The notes: a model not told the origin generated them from the sequence alone. A stretch of DNA of 64,000 bases from Microthrixaceae bacterium (GCA_027493675.1 JAOSKI010000044.1:98019-162018), one strand, 5' to 3'. Shown: positions 1-14,081, counted from the first letter of the stretch. A program made the numbers and translations.

Positions 1-1523
1 ACCGGTGAGTTGCGCCATTTCGGGTCCACGGTCTGGAACCGCACGTTCATGGCTTCAGGAGTTGCCTCGAGCAGGCCGAACCCACGGCGTTTCCAGTCGA
101 CCCAACGGAACGCCGGCGAGAACCCCTGGGTGAACCCGGAGAAGCCATCGGCGAGCTCCGGATAGAAGCCCAGCGCGACCGAGGCGATCGAACCGCACAC
201 GAACTCCTGTGCCACCGCAGGACTCGCGAGGTCCTCCATGTCGAGATGTATCGAGGCCTGCCAGAACGAGTGGATGTCGCCGGTGAGCACGGTGGTGTTC
301 GCGATGGACTCATCGTGCAGGAACGAGGTGAGGATGTCGCGCTCCGCGGTGTAGCCGTCCCACTGGTCCAGGTTGAAGTAGACACCGCGGTGCGGTGGGC
401 CAGGGGCGAGCAACCGGTCATCCAGGTCTATCCAGCGCAGCGGAGCCATCATCACCTGTTGAGCCAGCAACTTGTGGCGCACCCCGTCGCCCTCGGCGGC
501 GCCGAGGCGGTCGAAGAGCCAGTCACGTTGGTCGAGGCCCAGCATCGTGCGATCGGGGTCGTGCACCACCGATGCAGGCGGAACCGCGGTGTTCTGGAGC
601 ATGTCATGCTCGGGATTGGCGTCGCGGTACTGGCGGGTGTCGAGCAGTGATATGTCGGCCAGACGTCCGAAACGGAGGCTTCGATGGATCCGGGTGCCGT
701 CCTGGGGCCACACCGGCTGGTACTCGAACCAGGCTCGGTAGGCGGCCTCGGCACGGTCGGGATCGTCGGTGATGCTCGTGCGGTCGCAGTTGTCGTGGAA
801 CTCGTGGTCGTCCCACACCGGCGCGAAGCCGTGTGCTGCGTGGGCAGCACGCAGATCGGGGTCGCTGCGGTACAGCTTGTACTTGGCGCGGTAGGTGGCA
901 AGGTCGGTTGCCCGCCTGCTCGTGTCGTTGCGCACGTCCCACAACGGGTTGACCCCGCCGGCGGACTCGTAGATGTAGTCGCCCAGGAACAGCACCCCGT
1001 CGAGGTCGGCCTCGGACACGTGACGCCACGCCGGGTACCAGCCGGACCCGTACTTCTGGCAGCTCGCCACAGCGAAGCGCATCCTGTCGGGATCGGCGCC
1101 GGGGTGCGGCAGGGTTCGGGTTCTCCCCACGGGTGAGATCTGAGCACCCACCGAGAAGCGGTACCAGTAGGTGGTGGCGGGATGCAGACCCTCGGCGAGC
1201 ACCTTTGCGCAACCGTCGGTGGACCCGTCGGTGCTGTGCGATCCAGAGGCGACCACCGTGGTGAACCCCGGGTCGGAGGCCACCTCCCACGCGACATCCA
1301 CCCGTGAGCGCTCCGCTGGGGCGAAGCGGGTCCACAGCACCGCCGCGCCGTGGGAGTGGAGACCCGAGACCACACCGCAGTCCCATGGACCGTCAACCAC
1401 ATCCGGTGACGGGTAGGGAGTGCAGGCGGCGACGCCCAACATCCCCACGGCACCGGCGCCACCCAGCAGAAGCCCTCTGCGGCTGAACACCTGATCCTCA
1501 CCCACTGTGTCCCCCAATCGCAT
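1..1523 (-). CDS. phoD: PhoD-like alkaline phosphatase, C-terminus cut by window edge
   Basis: Secreted metallophosphoesterase of the PhoD family, expected to cleave phosphate mono- or diesters outside the membrane. The frame is open from ATG 1523 to the left edge (about 507 residues), so only a short C-terminal piece is missing. The N-terminus has a twin-arginine signal (SRRGLLLGGAGAVG followed by VAAC, which could also be a lipobox). The family metal-site block FLGDYIYE is at about residue 185, PVWDDHEFHDN follows about 60 residues later, and LTGDIHSFW is near residue 440. GTG 1505 is an alternative start. Upstream runs the divergent egtB gene, with about 190 bp between them. The domain call is firm; the substrate is not known. 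Confidence 0.88.
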   Translation of the reverse strand, partial: MRLGDTVGEDQVFSRRGLLLGGAGAVGMLGVAACTPYPSPDVVDGPWDCGVVSGLHSHGAAVLWTRFAPAERSRVDVAWEVASDPGFTTVVASGSHSTDGSTDGCAKVLAEGLHPATTYWYRFSVGAQISPVGRTRTLPHPGADPDRMRFAVASCQKYGSGWYPAWRHVSEADLDGVLFLGDYIYESAGGVNPLWDVRNDTSRRATDLATYRAKYKLYRSDPDLRAAHAAHGFAPVWDDHEFHDNCDRTSITDDPDRAEAAYRAWFEYQPVWPQDGTRIHRSLRFGRLADISLLDTRQYRDANPEHDMLQNTAVPPASVVHDPDRTMLGLDQRDWLFDRLGAAEGDGVRHKLLAQQVMMAPLRWIDLDDRLLAPGPPHRGVYFNLDQWDGYTAERDILTSFLHDESIANTTVLTGDIHSFWQASIHLDMEDLASPAVAQEFVCGSIASVALGFYPELADGFSGFTQGFSPAFRWVDWKRRGFGLLEATPEAMNVRFQTVDPKWRNSP

Positions 1524-1716
1524 CGGAGTGCACCGATCGGCCCGCACGCCACAGGCTGCTCGCCTCCGCTCCACTCGCATCCGCTCCGCTCGATGTCGTT
1601 GCACTCGAGCTCGCTGAACAGTATGGCAACACGGGATGCAACGCGCCTCACCAAACCCCACCCACGAGGCGCGACCACATGGGGTGGATGAACCCACCTA
1701 CTGTTGCAACGGTCCG

Positions 1717-2982
1717 ATGAAGCCCTCCACGAGTTCCCCGCGTCCCGACTTGACCTGCACCTACCACTCGGTGCGCGCCCTCACCGAATCGCTCGCTGCT
1801 CCCCTCGACCCTGAGGACCAGGTCGTCCAGTCCATGCCCGACGCGAGCCCGACCAAATGGCACCGCGCGCACACCACTTGGTTCTTCGAGGAGTTCGTCC
1901 TGTCGGGTTTCGACGGCTACGAGCCGTTCGATCCGACCTTCCGCTACCTGTTCAACAGCTACTACGAAGCCGTCGGCCCCCGCCAACCGCGGCCCCGCAG
2001 GGGGATGATCACGCGGCCGGGCGTCACAGAGATCGAGGCCTACCGGCGCCATGTCGACTCTGCCATGACCGAGTTCCTCGGCGGAACCAGGCTGAGTATC
2101 GAGCAGGCAGCGTTGGTCGAGCTGGGTCTGCACCACGAACAACAGCACCAGGAGCTGCTGTTGATGGACGCCCTGCACCTGTTGAGCCAGAACCCGACCA
2201 TCCCGACCTACGCGAGTCGCCCAGGGTTGTCCCTGCAGGCCGCGGCAGGCGCTACCAGCCTCATCGAACACGACGGCGGTCTCGTGGAGATCGGCCACGA
2301 CCCCGATGCACCCGGAGCAGGGTTCTCGTTCGACAACGAGTCGCCGGCTCATCGTGTCTGGCTGGAGCCCTTCGCCGTGGAGAACCGGTTGGTCACCTGC
2401 GGGGAATGGCGCGAGTTCATCGACGACGGCGGGTACTCACGACCAGAGCTCTGGTTGAGCGACGGCTGGCACCGCATCGGCGCAGAGGGTTGGCAGGCTC
2501 CGCTGTACTGGCGATCCGTCGACGGGCGATGGCAGGTGTTCGGGCTCACAGGCCAGTCGGGTCTCGACCCGACGGTGCCGGTCGCGAACGTCTCCTACTA
2601 CGAGGCCGATGCGTTCGCCCGCTGGCGTGGCGCGCGCCTGCCCACCGAGATCGAATGGGAGGTCGCCGCTCGACTCCTCGCCTGCAACTCCGAGGAGTCG
2701 CCGTCACATGCCGACCGCGAAGCACACGCCGACCACCATGGGCAGTTCTTCGGGCACCTCTGGCAATGGACGTCCTCCGCGTATGCGCCGTATCCCGGCT
2801 TCCGGCCCGTTGCCGGGGCGGTCGGCGAGTACAACGGGAAGTTCATGGTCGATCAACAGGTGCTGCGTGGATCCTCGTTCGCCACCTCTCCCGGCCACGA
2901 ACGAATCACCTACCGCAACTTCTTCCCCTCCGCCGCCCGCTGGGCGTTCAGTGGGGTCCGGATCGCTCATGACCACGACTGA
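1717..2982 (+). CDS. egtB: EgtB-like ergothioneine sulfoxide synthase
   Basis: Non-heme iron enzyme that joins gamma-glutamylcysteine (or cysteine) to hercynine with O2 in ergothioneine synthesis. An N-terminal DinB-like helical domain carries the iron ligands: H in KWHRAHTTWFFEEF and the HxxxHxE-type motif in LHHEQQHQE. The C-terminal formylglycine-generating-enzyme/sulfatase-modifying fold includes ARLPTEIEWE, LWQWTSSAYAP and RGSSFATSP. The frame is intact: 421 residues from ATG 1717, close to the roughly 430 usual in actinobacteria. The open frame reaches back to 1636, but the upstream part looks like non-coding sequence. Its stop overlaps the egtD start by 14 nt, so the two are translationally coupled. 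No egtA, egtC or egtE is visible nearby. Confidence 0.92.
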   Translation: MKPSTSSPRPDLTCTYHSVRALTESLAAPLDPEDQVVQSMPDASPTKWHRAHTTWFFEEFVLSGFDGYEPFDPTFRYLFNSYYEAVGPRQPRPRRGMITRPGVTEIEAYRRHVDSAMTEFLGGTRLSIEQAALVELGLHHEQQHQELLLMDALHLLSQNPTIPTYASRPGLSLQAAAGATSLIEHDGGLVEIGHDPDAPGAGFSFDNESPAHRVWLEPFAVENRLVTCGEWREFIDDGGYSRPELWLSDGWHRIGAEGWQAPLYWRSVDGRWQVFGLTGQSGLDPTVPVANVSYYEADAFARWRGARLPTEIEWEVAARLLACNSEESPSHADREAHADHHGQFFGHLWQWTSSAYAPYPGFRPVAGAVGEYNGKFMVDQQVLRGSSFATSPGHERITYRNFFPSAARWAFSGVRIAHDHD

Positions 2983-4014
2983 CCCGCCGACCACCGCCGT
3001 GCGCACGAACCGTCGAGTGGGACGCGACGAGGGCGGTTCCCCGATCAGGGTGGACGTGCATCTGGACCGGTCGGCCTGGTCGACGCATCTCGCCGAGCAG
3101 ACCCTTCGAGGCCTCAGAGACGACCCACCGTGGATACCTCCGGTGTGGTTCTACGACGAACCCGGCTCGGCGATATTCGAGGAGATCACCAGGCTCGAGG
3201 AGTACTACCCCACCGAGGCGGAACGTGAGATACTCGCCACGCACGCGGCCGAGATCGCCGAGACGACCGGCGTGGAGACGCTGGCGGAGCTCGGTTCGGG
3301 GACCTCCGACAAGACCGCCCTGCTGCTCGATGCCGGCGAGGTCGCTGGGACGCTGAAGGTCTTCGCACCCTTCGACTGCTCCGAAGAGGTCCTGCGCCGT
3401 GCCTCCGCCCAGATCGCGGCGACCCGACCCGACGTGGCGGTGCACGCGGTCGTCGGCGACTTCAACGAGCACCTGTGGGCACTGCCCACCGAAGGGGCCT
3501 GCGTGCTCGCATTCCTGGGTTCGACCATCGGCAACCTGGGACCTTCACAGCGCAAGGGGGTTCCTGGCCGAGGTGGCTTCGACGCTGGATGCCGACGACT
3601 GGTTCCTGCTCGGCACCGACCTGGTCAAGCCCGCCGACGAGTTCTCATCGCTGCCTACGACGATGCAGCGGGGGTCACCGCACGGTTCAACCTGAACGCT
3701 CTGTCTGCCATGAACAAGGAGTTGCCGGGCGGACTTCGACCCGGATGGCTTCTGAGCACTGCGCCGCGTGGAACGACGCCGATTCACGCATAGAGATGCA
3801 ACTCGTCGCCCGCAACGACCAGTCGGTGCGCATCTCGGCTCTCGACGGGCTCGAGTTCGACCTGCGTGCTGGTGAGCACATCCGAACCGAGATCAGCGCC
3901 AAGTTCACCCCGAGTCAGGTGCACCAGGAGCTTGCCGAGGCCGGCCTTGTGACCGAATCCGCCTGGACCGATCACAGGGATCGTTTCATGGTGACCCTCG
4001 CGCGGCCACGGTGA
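2969..4014 (+). CDS. egtD: EgtD-like histidine N-alpha-methyltransferase (frameshifted)
   Basis: SAM-dependent enzyme that trimethylates histidine to hercynine, the substrate of the upstream EgtB. ATG 2969 overlaps the egtB end. The first 195 residues read cleanly, with the family blocks WFYDEPGSAIFEEIT, the SAM loop LAELGSGTSDK, and FLGSTIGNLGPSQR. The frame then breaks near 3553, 3645 and 3730-3755. The pieces continue the family in order: WFLLGTDLVKPADE, AAYDDAAGVTARFNLN, and WNDADSRIEMQLVARN to the end. The total of about 345 residues is slightly longer than the usual 320. With four collinear family segments, indel errors are likelier than decay, but a true pseudogene cannot be excluded. 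Confidence 0.88.
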
Positions 4015-4021
4015 AGGAGCG

Positions 4022-4049
4022 CCGCGGCCAGGTCACAGCTGCGCCGCGG
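4022..4049. terminator. possible bidirectional terminator hairpin between convergent genes
   Basis: CCGCGGC (4022-4028) can pair with GCCGCGG (4043-4049) across a 14-nt loop. It sits in the 40-bp gap between the ends of egtD (+) and the SurE-like gene (-). There is no T-tract on either side, so it is only a weak terminator candidate. Confidence 0.35.
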
Positions 4050-4054
4050 AGCAC

Positions 4055-4900
4055 CTATTCGGTGACGCTGCCGGTAGGTGCCAGCTCGGTGACCGAGGTC
4101 CAGCCGTTCACGAAGGCGGAGACGTCGTCGGTCGGTTCGACCTCCGATTGCAATCGACCACCGTGAGATCCGCGGTGCTGTCGACTGCGACGGGTACTTC
4201 CACCGTCCCCTGACCTCACCGGTGGAACAGGTGGGGATGTTGATGCTGACGATCTGATCGGTTCCGAGCTCGCCTGCGACGACCGCTTCGGAGGTTCTCG
4301 TCCAACCACGCCATGGTGGCCTCCACCCCGCTCGGGAAGTCCGCCGGGTCTCCGAGACCCTGGCTCGAGGCGATCGCCGGCACGCCCATCTGCACCGCCA
4401 TCCGGGCGGCCCCGACGGTGCCCGAGATGTCCACGAGCGGACCCACGTTCTGCCCGTCGTTGATTCCCGAGATGACCAGATCGGGTTCGATCCCGCCCTC
4501 GTCGAGGGCCCAACGCACGGAATCGGCCGGGAACCCGTCCACCGCCTTGGCCCCGTGACCGGAGATCGTCTCGGCGTCGGTGACCACCAGCTCGCCCTCG
4601 GTGGTCTTGCCACCTGAACCTGATTGGTTCTCCAACGGCGCGACTCACCACCACCTCGACGTCACCTCGAGACTCGAGCGCCGCGACCAACGCATCGATG
4701 CCCTCCGCACCGACGCCGTCGTCGTTGGTGACCAACACCGTCGGCAGGTCCGCCTCGGTGGTCGCGACAGCAGTCGAAGTGGTCTCCTCAGCTCCACCGC
4801 CCGCCTCACCCGCTTCGTCGTCGGAACTGCACGCCGGCGAACCGGCCAAGGCGAACGTGACGACAATCGACAGCAGGGCTGACACCGTGTTTCGACGCAT
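4055..4900 (-). CDS. surE: SurE-like nucleotidase/phosphatase with lipoprotein-type signal (frameshifted)
   Basis: SurE-family metal-dependent 5'/3'-nucleotidase. The core motifs are present: VLVTNDDGVGAEGIDAL at about residue 55, then SGINDGQNVGP and DISGTVGAARMAVQ, the usual SurE active-site loops. The start ATG 4900 gives a hydrophobic signal peptide ending SPACSSDDE, so the protein is probably a lipoprotein or secreted. Classical SurE is a cytoplasmic enzyme with no signal. The reading frame breaks near 4640 and 4280 and returns to the original frame for the end, SVTELAPTGSVTE. It is convergent with egtD. The family is clear; the substrate and the outside location are inferred. Confidence 0.82.
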   Translation of the reverse strand: MRRNTVSALLSIVVTFALAGSPACSSDDEAGEAGGGAEETTSTAVATTEADLPTVLVTNDDGVGAEGIDALVAALESRGDVEVVVSRAVGEPIRFRWQDHRGRAGGHRRRDDLRSRGQGGGRVPGRFRALGPRRGRDRTRSGHLGNQRRAERGSARGHLGHRRGRPDGGADGRAGDRLEPGSRRPGGLPERGGGHHGVVGREPPKRSSQASSEPIRSSASTSPPVPPVRSGDGGSTRRSRQHRGSHGGRLQSEVEPTDDVSAFVNGWTSVTELAPTGSVTE

Positions 4901-4928
4901 GCCTGAACGCTACCGGGTCAGCAGCGCC

Positions 4929-5987
4929 TCAGGATGCTGATTCGGCGCGCGCCTTGACCCGCTTCGATGCCGCCGAGGCACGGTCCTCCAGGCCTCCCAG
5001 CAGCACGGTCGCGATCCCCCGTGAGGGTGAAGGTGACCGCCAGGACGAACAGGACCGACCAGGTACCCGTGAGCCCGAGATCGTTCGACCAGTTCCGGGG
5101 CCACGAGAGTGGCAGGTAGGTGCCACAGGTAGATCGTGAGCAACCGACGGTTCAGGTACGCGATGAACGACCCGAGGCCCCGGACGCGCATCGCCGCAAC
5201 GAGTTGGTTCCGCAGCAGCATCCCTACGGCCAGCCAGGCGGCTCCGAGTCCGGCCATGGCGATGCCCAGGGTGCTCGGCGTCATCTGGACACCCCCGACG
5301 GGGTTGATCGTGGACCCGAGCCCCAACCAGTAGGCGACTGCCACGATCGCGACGGCGAACCCCAGTCCGGCGGTCGCCACCAGGAACGAAACGGGCGGCA
5401 CCTCGCAGTCGCGTTCGGCCCAGATCATGCCCGCCACCCAGGCCATCTGGTAGGCCATCCCCACCGCTGGTTGGTTGTTGTGGGTCACGGTCAGCAGCAC
5501 CACGACCGCGCCCATGACCAGCATCGTCGCGAGTGCGGCCCGCTGGATCAACCAGCGGTACACGCCGCTGAGGGCGACGAAGATCAGGAACGTCCAGATG
5601 TACCAGAGGTGCTCGGTGGTTCCGACCAACCACCCGGTGAGCTTCATCGCAACCGCAAAGCCCAGGTATGCCGCGGTGGGCCCCGCAAGGCGTTGGAAGC
5701 GGCCCCACAGGACCGCCTTGGGGGAGCGGGTGCGCAGGCTGCGCCCCCACGAGTGTGCCCGACATGAAGAACATCACCGGCAGCGACTCGAACCACTTGA
5801 GCCACGGCCACGGCAGGGCGTGGTTGACCACCACGCGCAACACCGCCACGGTGCGCATCACGTCCACATACACGAGACGGTCGGCGCCGATCGGCTTCGG
5901 ACTGGATGCCGGAGCACCCGAACGCCCATCCGGTTCGCGTCGCGGTCGATCCTCGGGGGTCAAGGATCCCTGATCGCCCGCAGTCAC
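4929..5987 (-). CDS. acyltransferase-3 family membrane protein (frameshifted)
   Basis: Polytopic acyltransferase of the AT3/OafA type, which moves acyl groups onto surface carbohydrates or lipids. The N-terminal signature YVDVMRTVAVLRVVVNHA and SLPVMFFMSG, followed by about 8-10 hydrophobic segments such as LWYIWTFLIFVALSG and RLLTIYLWHLPATL, is typical. The start is GTG 5987. Frames break near 5740 and 5060; the last piece, GIATVLLGGLEDR, returns to the starting frame. About 350 residues, normal for the family. The acceptor cannot be told from sequence. The gene precedes the SurE-like gene on the same strand with 28 bp between them. Confidence 0.75.
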   Translation of the reverse strand: MTAGDQGSLTPEDRPRREPDGRSGAPASSPKPIGADRLVYVDVMRTVAVLRVVVNHALPWPWLKWFESLPVMFFMSGTLVGAQPAHPLPQGGPVGPLPTPCGAHRGIPGLCGCDEAHRVVGRNHRAPLVHLDVPDLRRPQRRVPLVDPAGRTRDDAGHGRGRGAADRDPQQPTSGGDGLPDGLGGGHDLGRTRLRGAARFVPGGDRRTGVRRRDRGSRLLVGARVHDQPRRGCPDDAEHPGHRHGRTRSRLAGRRDAAAEPTRCGDARPGPRVVHRVPEPSVAHDLPVAPTCHSRGPGTGRTISGSRVPGRSCSSWRSPSPSRGIATVLLGGLEDRASAASKRVKARAESAS

Positions 5988-6028
5988 GGCGTCACGCTGA
6001 CACCGCAGGCTTCACGATGTCAAACATC

Positions 6029-10285
<4,257 letters not shown>

Positions 10286-10346
10286 GTGTGCACATACCGT
10301 AGAACGCCCTGGGACATCCACCCCGCGGGATGACGACGAGCGGCGC

Positions 10347-11522
10347 TCAGAGGTTGGCGAGCACCGAGCGATCCAGCTCCGCCACGTCGGTCCGGCCGCA
10401 CAGCCCCATCGCCACGTGCATCTCACGTTCCATCGTCGACAGCACCTGGGACACCGCCGCCTGGCCACCTCCGGCCACGGCCCACGCCCACGGCCGACCG
10501 ATCAGGACCGCCCGTGCCCCAAGTGACAGCGCCTTCACCACGTCGAGCCCGCTTCGGATCCCCCCGTCCATGAGCACCTCGACGCGCTCACCGGCGGCTT
10601 CCACCACCGCCGGGAGCGCGGACACCGACGCGGGCGTTGCATCGAGTTGACGACCGCCGTGGTTGGAGACCACCAGCGCGCCCACTCCCATGTCGGCCGC
10701 GGTGCGAGCGTCGTCGGCATCGAGGACACCCTTGAGCACCAGTGGCCCGTGCCAGTGCTCACGCACCCATGCGAGGTCACCCCAGGTGACCGACGGGTCG
10801 AACTGCGCGTCCACCCAGGCCTTGAAATCCTCCGGCGAGCTTGCTCCCGGTACCGCGCCGAGGAGGTTCCCGAAGGTGTGCGGCCTGCCTCCGATGCCCA
10901 CCTCTCGCAACCACTTCACGTGTCGCACCAGGTCGATGCCCTTGATGGCCTTGGCAACCGGACCGACCGGCACCGTCATGCCGTTGCGGGTGTCGCGGTA
11001 GCGCTCGCCGACGACTGCCATGTCGACTGTGAGCACCAGTGCCTCCGCGCCTGCCGCGGCGGCCCGCGCCATGAGGTCCCGGGCATAGGAGCGATCACGC
11101 ATCACGTACAGCTGGAACCAGATCGGCGCCGCGGTTGCGCCCGCCACCTCCTCGATCGAGCAGATCGACACCGTCGACTCGCAGAACGGCACCCCAAACG
11201 ACTCCGCCGCGCGCGCCGCCTGGACCTCGGCGCGCCTTGCGAACATGCCTCCGAGGCCAACCGGCGCGAGGACCACCGGAATGCGGAGGTTGCGGCCCAG
11301 CACCGTGGTCGACAGCGTGATCGCCGAGACGTCGCGGAGCACCCGCTGGCGCAGCAGCAGGGCTTCGAGAGCGGATTCGTTGCCCCGCATGGTGGATTCC
11401 TCGTACGCACCCCCGTCGATGTAGTCGAACAGCTGACGGGGAAGGCGCTTGCGCGCCTGCTCACGATGGTCGCGCACCGACGCGGGTGCGAGGTCGAGCG
11501 GCCGGTCGTCGAAGAAGCCCAT
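10347..11522 (-). CDS. lldD: FMN-dependent L-lactate dehydrogenase / alpha-hydroxy-acid oxidase
   Basis: Flavoprotein oxidising L-lactate (or another alpha-hydroxy acid) to the keto acid, usually passing electrons to quinone at the membrane. Intact, 391 residues from ATG 11522. Near the N-terminus is FDYIDGGAYEESTMRGN, as in LldD. The FMN/catalytic block is VVSNHGGRQLD (active-site His-Gly-Gly-Arg) at about residue 280, with MDGGIRSGLDVVKAL and LIGRPWAWA after it. The C-terminus has MGLCGRTDVAELD. It stands alone between lhr and the diguanylate cyclase gene. The exact hydroxy acid cannot be fixed, but the YIDGGAY block favours lactate. Confidence 0.9.
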   Translation of the reverse strand: MGFFDDRPLDLAPASVRDHREQARKRLPRQLFDYIDGGAYEESTMRGNESALEALLLRQRVLRDVSAITLSTTVLGRNLRIPVVLAPVGLGGMFARRAEVQAARAAESFGVPFCESTVSICSIEEVAGATAAPIWFQLYVMRDRSYARDLMARAAAAGAEALVLTVDMAVVGERYRDTRNGMTVPVGPVAKAIKGIDLVRHVKWLREVGIGGRPHTFGNLLGAVPGASSPEDFKAWVDAQFDPSVTWGDLAWVREHWHGPLVLKGVLDADDARTAADMGVGALVVSNHGGRQLDATPASVSALPAVVEAAGERVEVLMDGGIRSGLDVVKALSLGARAVLIGRPWAWAVAGGGQAAVSQVLSTMEREMHVAMGLCGRTDVAELDRSVLANL

Positions 11523-11656
11523 CAACCGATGCTAGCGACGGCCCTGAGGCGGATCTCACGGCAAACCGGGTGGCACGTCGGTAGGGCTGCACCGCAGGCG
11601 CACGGCACGGCACCTCGGACGGATCACGCCGACTCCGTTCCTCTGCGAGGTCCGTG

Positions 11657-12934
11657 TCAGCCGCGGGTCCGCTTTCGGATGAACATGTCGTCGTCACCGC
11701 GTTCGAGGATCGTCTCCAGGGAGTCCTCGTCGACCGCACCGGCCACGCCGATGCTGACCGTCACGTCGACGATCACACCGTTCACCGAGATCGGTCTTTC
11801 GACGGCGGCCCTCACCCGCTCCGCGAAGCCGGCAGCCTGGTGCGCGGCGAGCCCCGGGGCGCCCACGGCGAACTCGTCGCCACCGAGGCGCCCCCACGAA
11901 GTCCCCTGGACGCACCACGTGGGAGAGCCGGGCGGCCACTGCGGCGAGCACCTGGTCGCCGGCATGGTGCCCGTAGTTGTCGTTGACGGCCTTGAAGTCG
12001 TCGACGTCCACGTACAGCAGGGCCAGTGGCAGTGCGTCGATGGCGATGGCCTGCTCCGCGAGCCGGGACTCGAAGTGACGCCGATTGGCGAGCCCGGTCA
12101 GGTAGTCCGTGTTTGCCGCCTCGATCAGGAGGCGGTCGTCACGATGGCGGGCGAAGGCGATGGATGCGAGGCTCGCGACGCGGGCCAGCAGGTGCACATC
12201 GAGCGGGGCCGGACCCTCGGGTCGTGGCGCCGCCAGCTCCAGCGCTCCGAACAGCGTCTCGCCGGTCTCCGAGAGCACCGGCAGGGACCAGATCCCTCCT
12301 CGACAACGACCGTGGACGACAGGCGGTCGCGCAAGCGCGCGAGGCGCCGACCGGCCGACTCGGGATCACAGCCGCACCCACGACACACCATCGTGGTCGG
12401 ACCGTCGGCATCATGGACCACCCAGGAATGCTCGACCTTGAACTGGACGCACGTGAGATCGGTGACAGCGAGCAGAACGGATTCCAGATCACCACCGGAG
12501 CCGAGTCCTGCGATCACCGCGTCGAGGGCATGCAGCTCCCGAGTGGAGCGGATCACACCCAGCATCGTCCCGTCACCGTCGAGGAGCCTGCCACTCACGC
12601 TGCACTGCTCCCATGTGCCGCCCGCGGTAAGCACCCTCACCGGGAACTCGACCAGGGTGGATGCAGCAGGGCTGACGAGGGTCTCCTCAGCGTGATCGAG
12701 GACACCGTTCGCGATGCCTGCCGCAGATCCGACGTCGTCGGGGTGCACCATGTCGAACACGGATCGTCCGAGCAGCTCTTCGGGAGCGAACCCCAGCAGC
12801 TTCTCCGAACCCGGGCTTGCCCAGACCACCTCCAGGTTGGCATCGAGAAGCACGAGAGCGACCGGGAACAGCTCCCCGAACGCCCGGTAGGCGAGTGATT
12901 CGCCCACTGCACTGTGAAGTTGTTGCTCGCCCAT
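11657..12934 (-). CDS. PAS-GGDEF diguanylate cyclase (frameshifted)
   Basis: Signal protein making cyclic di-GMP. From ATG 12934 there is a PAS domain (about residues 15-125; VALVLLDANLEVVWAS, FDMVHPDDVGSA), then a GAF-like middle region with a CRGCGC cluster, then a GGDEF domain (DYLTGLANRRHFESRL onward). After repairing one extra G in the run near 11895, the sequence reads RPGDFVGRLGGDEFAV. This is an intact GGDEF active site with the RxxD inhibitory site five residues upstream, so product inhibition is expected. A second break is near 12290. No membrane segment is evident, so it is probably cytosolic. The sensed signal is unknown. Confidence 0.85.
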
Positions 12935-13046
12935 CACAGTATTCCATCGGTCGGTTGCCACCCCGTGTTGACCCATTCGCCACGAATGGTCCGCACGGAC
13001 CAACCGACGATGGGGAAGGCCGCGCCCGCGTTCTGAGCACGTCGTG

Positions 13047-13726
13047 TCAGCCCCGTGAATCCGACGGCCTCTGCGGCGCCCAGCGCGGGTATTCGATTCC
13101 GGCAACGCGGTTGATGACGTACCCCTGGAGGACCAGCGCGAGCACGGCGGCCATGAGGACCGCCAGTTCCGAAGGCTCGGTCAGCACTCCGAGCGAGACG
13201 ATCAGCGTGGTCGCTGCGGCCGGGGGTGGGGAACCCGCAGCCACACCATCAGTCCGCTGGTCAGACCCAGGGAGAGAGCGGCCGCTCCCACCCGGTTGAG
13301 CGTCACTCCTTCGATCAGCGCCGGTCCGAGCTCGGTCAGCCCGAACAAATGGAGCGCCAGGTATCCCGCAAGAGCTCCGATGGCGTGTCCGGTGATGGCG
13401 TTGCGAGGCGACGACTCGGCGCGGGTCGGCGTGTAGAACAACAGGAATGCCGTGGGTCCGAGCGACGGGAACACCAGTGGCTGGTGGGCCAGTGCAGCTG
13501 CAGCAGCCATCACCGCGATGGACACGATTCCGTTCACCATCGCGAACAGGCCCATGACCGCGATCGAGGAATGTCGGCTCGTCAGCGTGGGGATCCGCAG
13601 CCGGTCGCCGATGCCGTAGAGGACCGAGGCGATGTCGCCGCCGATCGGACCGGGCCCAGTGGGCCGCTTGGCGAAGCGACCGGATCCGTGTGATTCGTCG
13701 GCTCCGGGAGGGGAGGGCTCCTGCAT
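13047..13726 (-). CDS. HPP-family integral membrane protein (one frameshift)
   Basis: HPP-fold membrane protein with four to five hydrophobic helices. Some family members have been linked to nitrite transport in chloroplasts and cyanobacteria; most are uncharacterised. The family signatures are FPSLGPTAFLLFYTP and, across a frame break near 13220, VPHPPAAATTLIVSLG (the HPP motif). ATG 13726 is the likely start; the frame is open further upstream but turns into low-quality Arg-rich sequence. Given the nitrate-respiration genes 44 kb away and the NO-stress genes next door, a nitrogen-oxide role is tempting but unproven. Confidence 0.75.
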
Positions 13727-14081
13727 GTCGAGACGGCGTGGAGGAGTCACCGGTACGCTGTTGTGGCGGACACACCAGGAGCATACCCAGAGGCGATCGA
13801 CGAAGGCTCCGTCGACGACGGGCCCGGGGAGGGGGTGGCCCGCGTCCCCCGTCGGGCCATGTACCCGCGTCCGCAGTAGGGCCCCCCGGCGACGACCAGG
13901 GAGGCGACCCACCCTGCTCGGCCAACCACTGCGACATGATCGACGACGATTATCTCTACTGGCCACTAGACTGAGACGCGCGTGCGACCGTGTCGTACCG
14001 GTGTTCGGTGATCACGTCACGTGCGCCTACGCGAGAGACTGCAGGGAGCGTTCGACTGCACAGGAGCCAGGGAGCGACCAG
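13727..14081. other. 355-bp divergent intergenic region
   Basis: Lies between the HPP gene (-) and the SufR-like regulator (+). It contains the 16-bp palindrome listed separately at 13955-13970. Open frames here are short and Arg/Gly/Pro-rich. On the minus strand a piece reading LWVCSWCVRHNSVPVT could belong to a small Cys-pair protein, but no frame gives a convincing start. I annotate no gene. Confidence 0.5.
13955..13970. promoter_or_regulatory. 16-bp palindromic operator candidate upstream of the SufR-like gene
   Basis: TCTACTGGCCACTAGA is a palindrome with one mismatched base pair. It shares the TCTA..T....ACTAGA framework with the palindrome over the suf promoter (22662-22677). It lies 112 bp upstream of the regulator start codon. 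The most economical reading is autoregulation by the SufR-like protein; this is inference from position and similarity. Confidence 0.5.

Noticed and set aside
452..1678. Long minus-strand frame of 408 codons over the PhoD-like gene
   Set aside because: Composition is Arg/Pro/Thr/Ser-rich with no motif, and it lies one frame off the clear PhoD reading, which is open to the window edge.
10647..12695. 682-codon plus-strand frame opposite lldD and the GGDEF gene
   Set aside because: Antisense shadow of intact, motif-bearing genes; His/Arg/Pro-rich composition typical of high-GC reverse frames.
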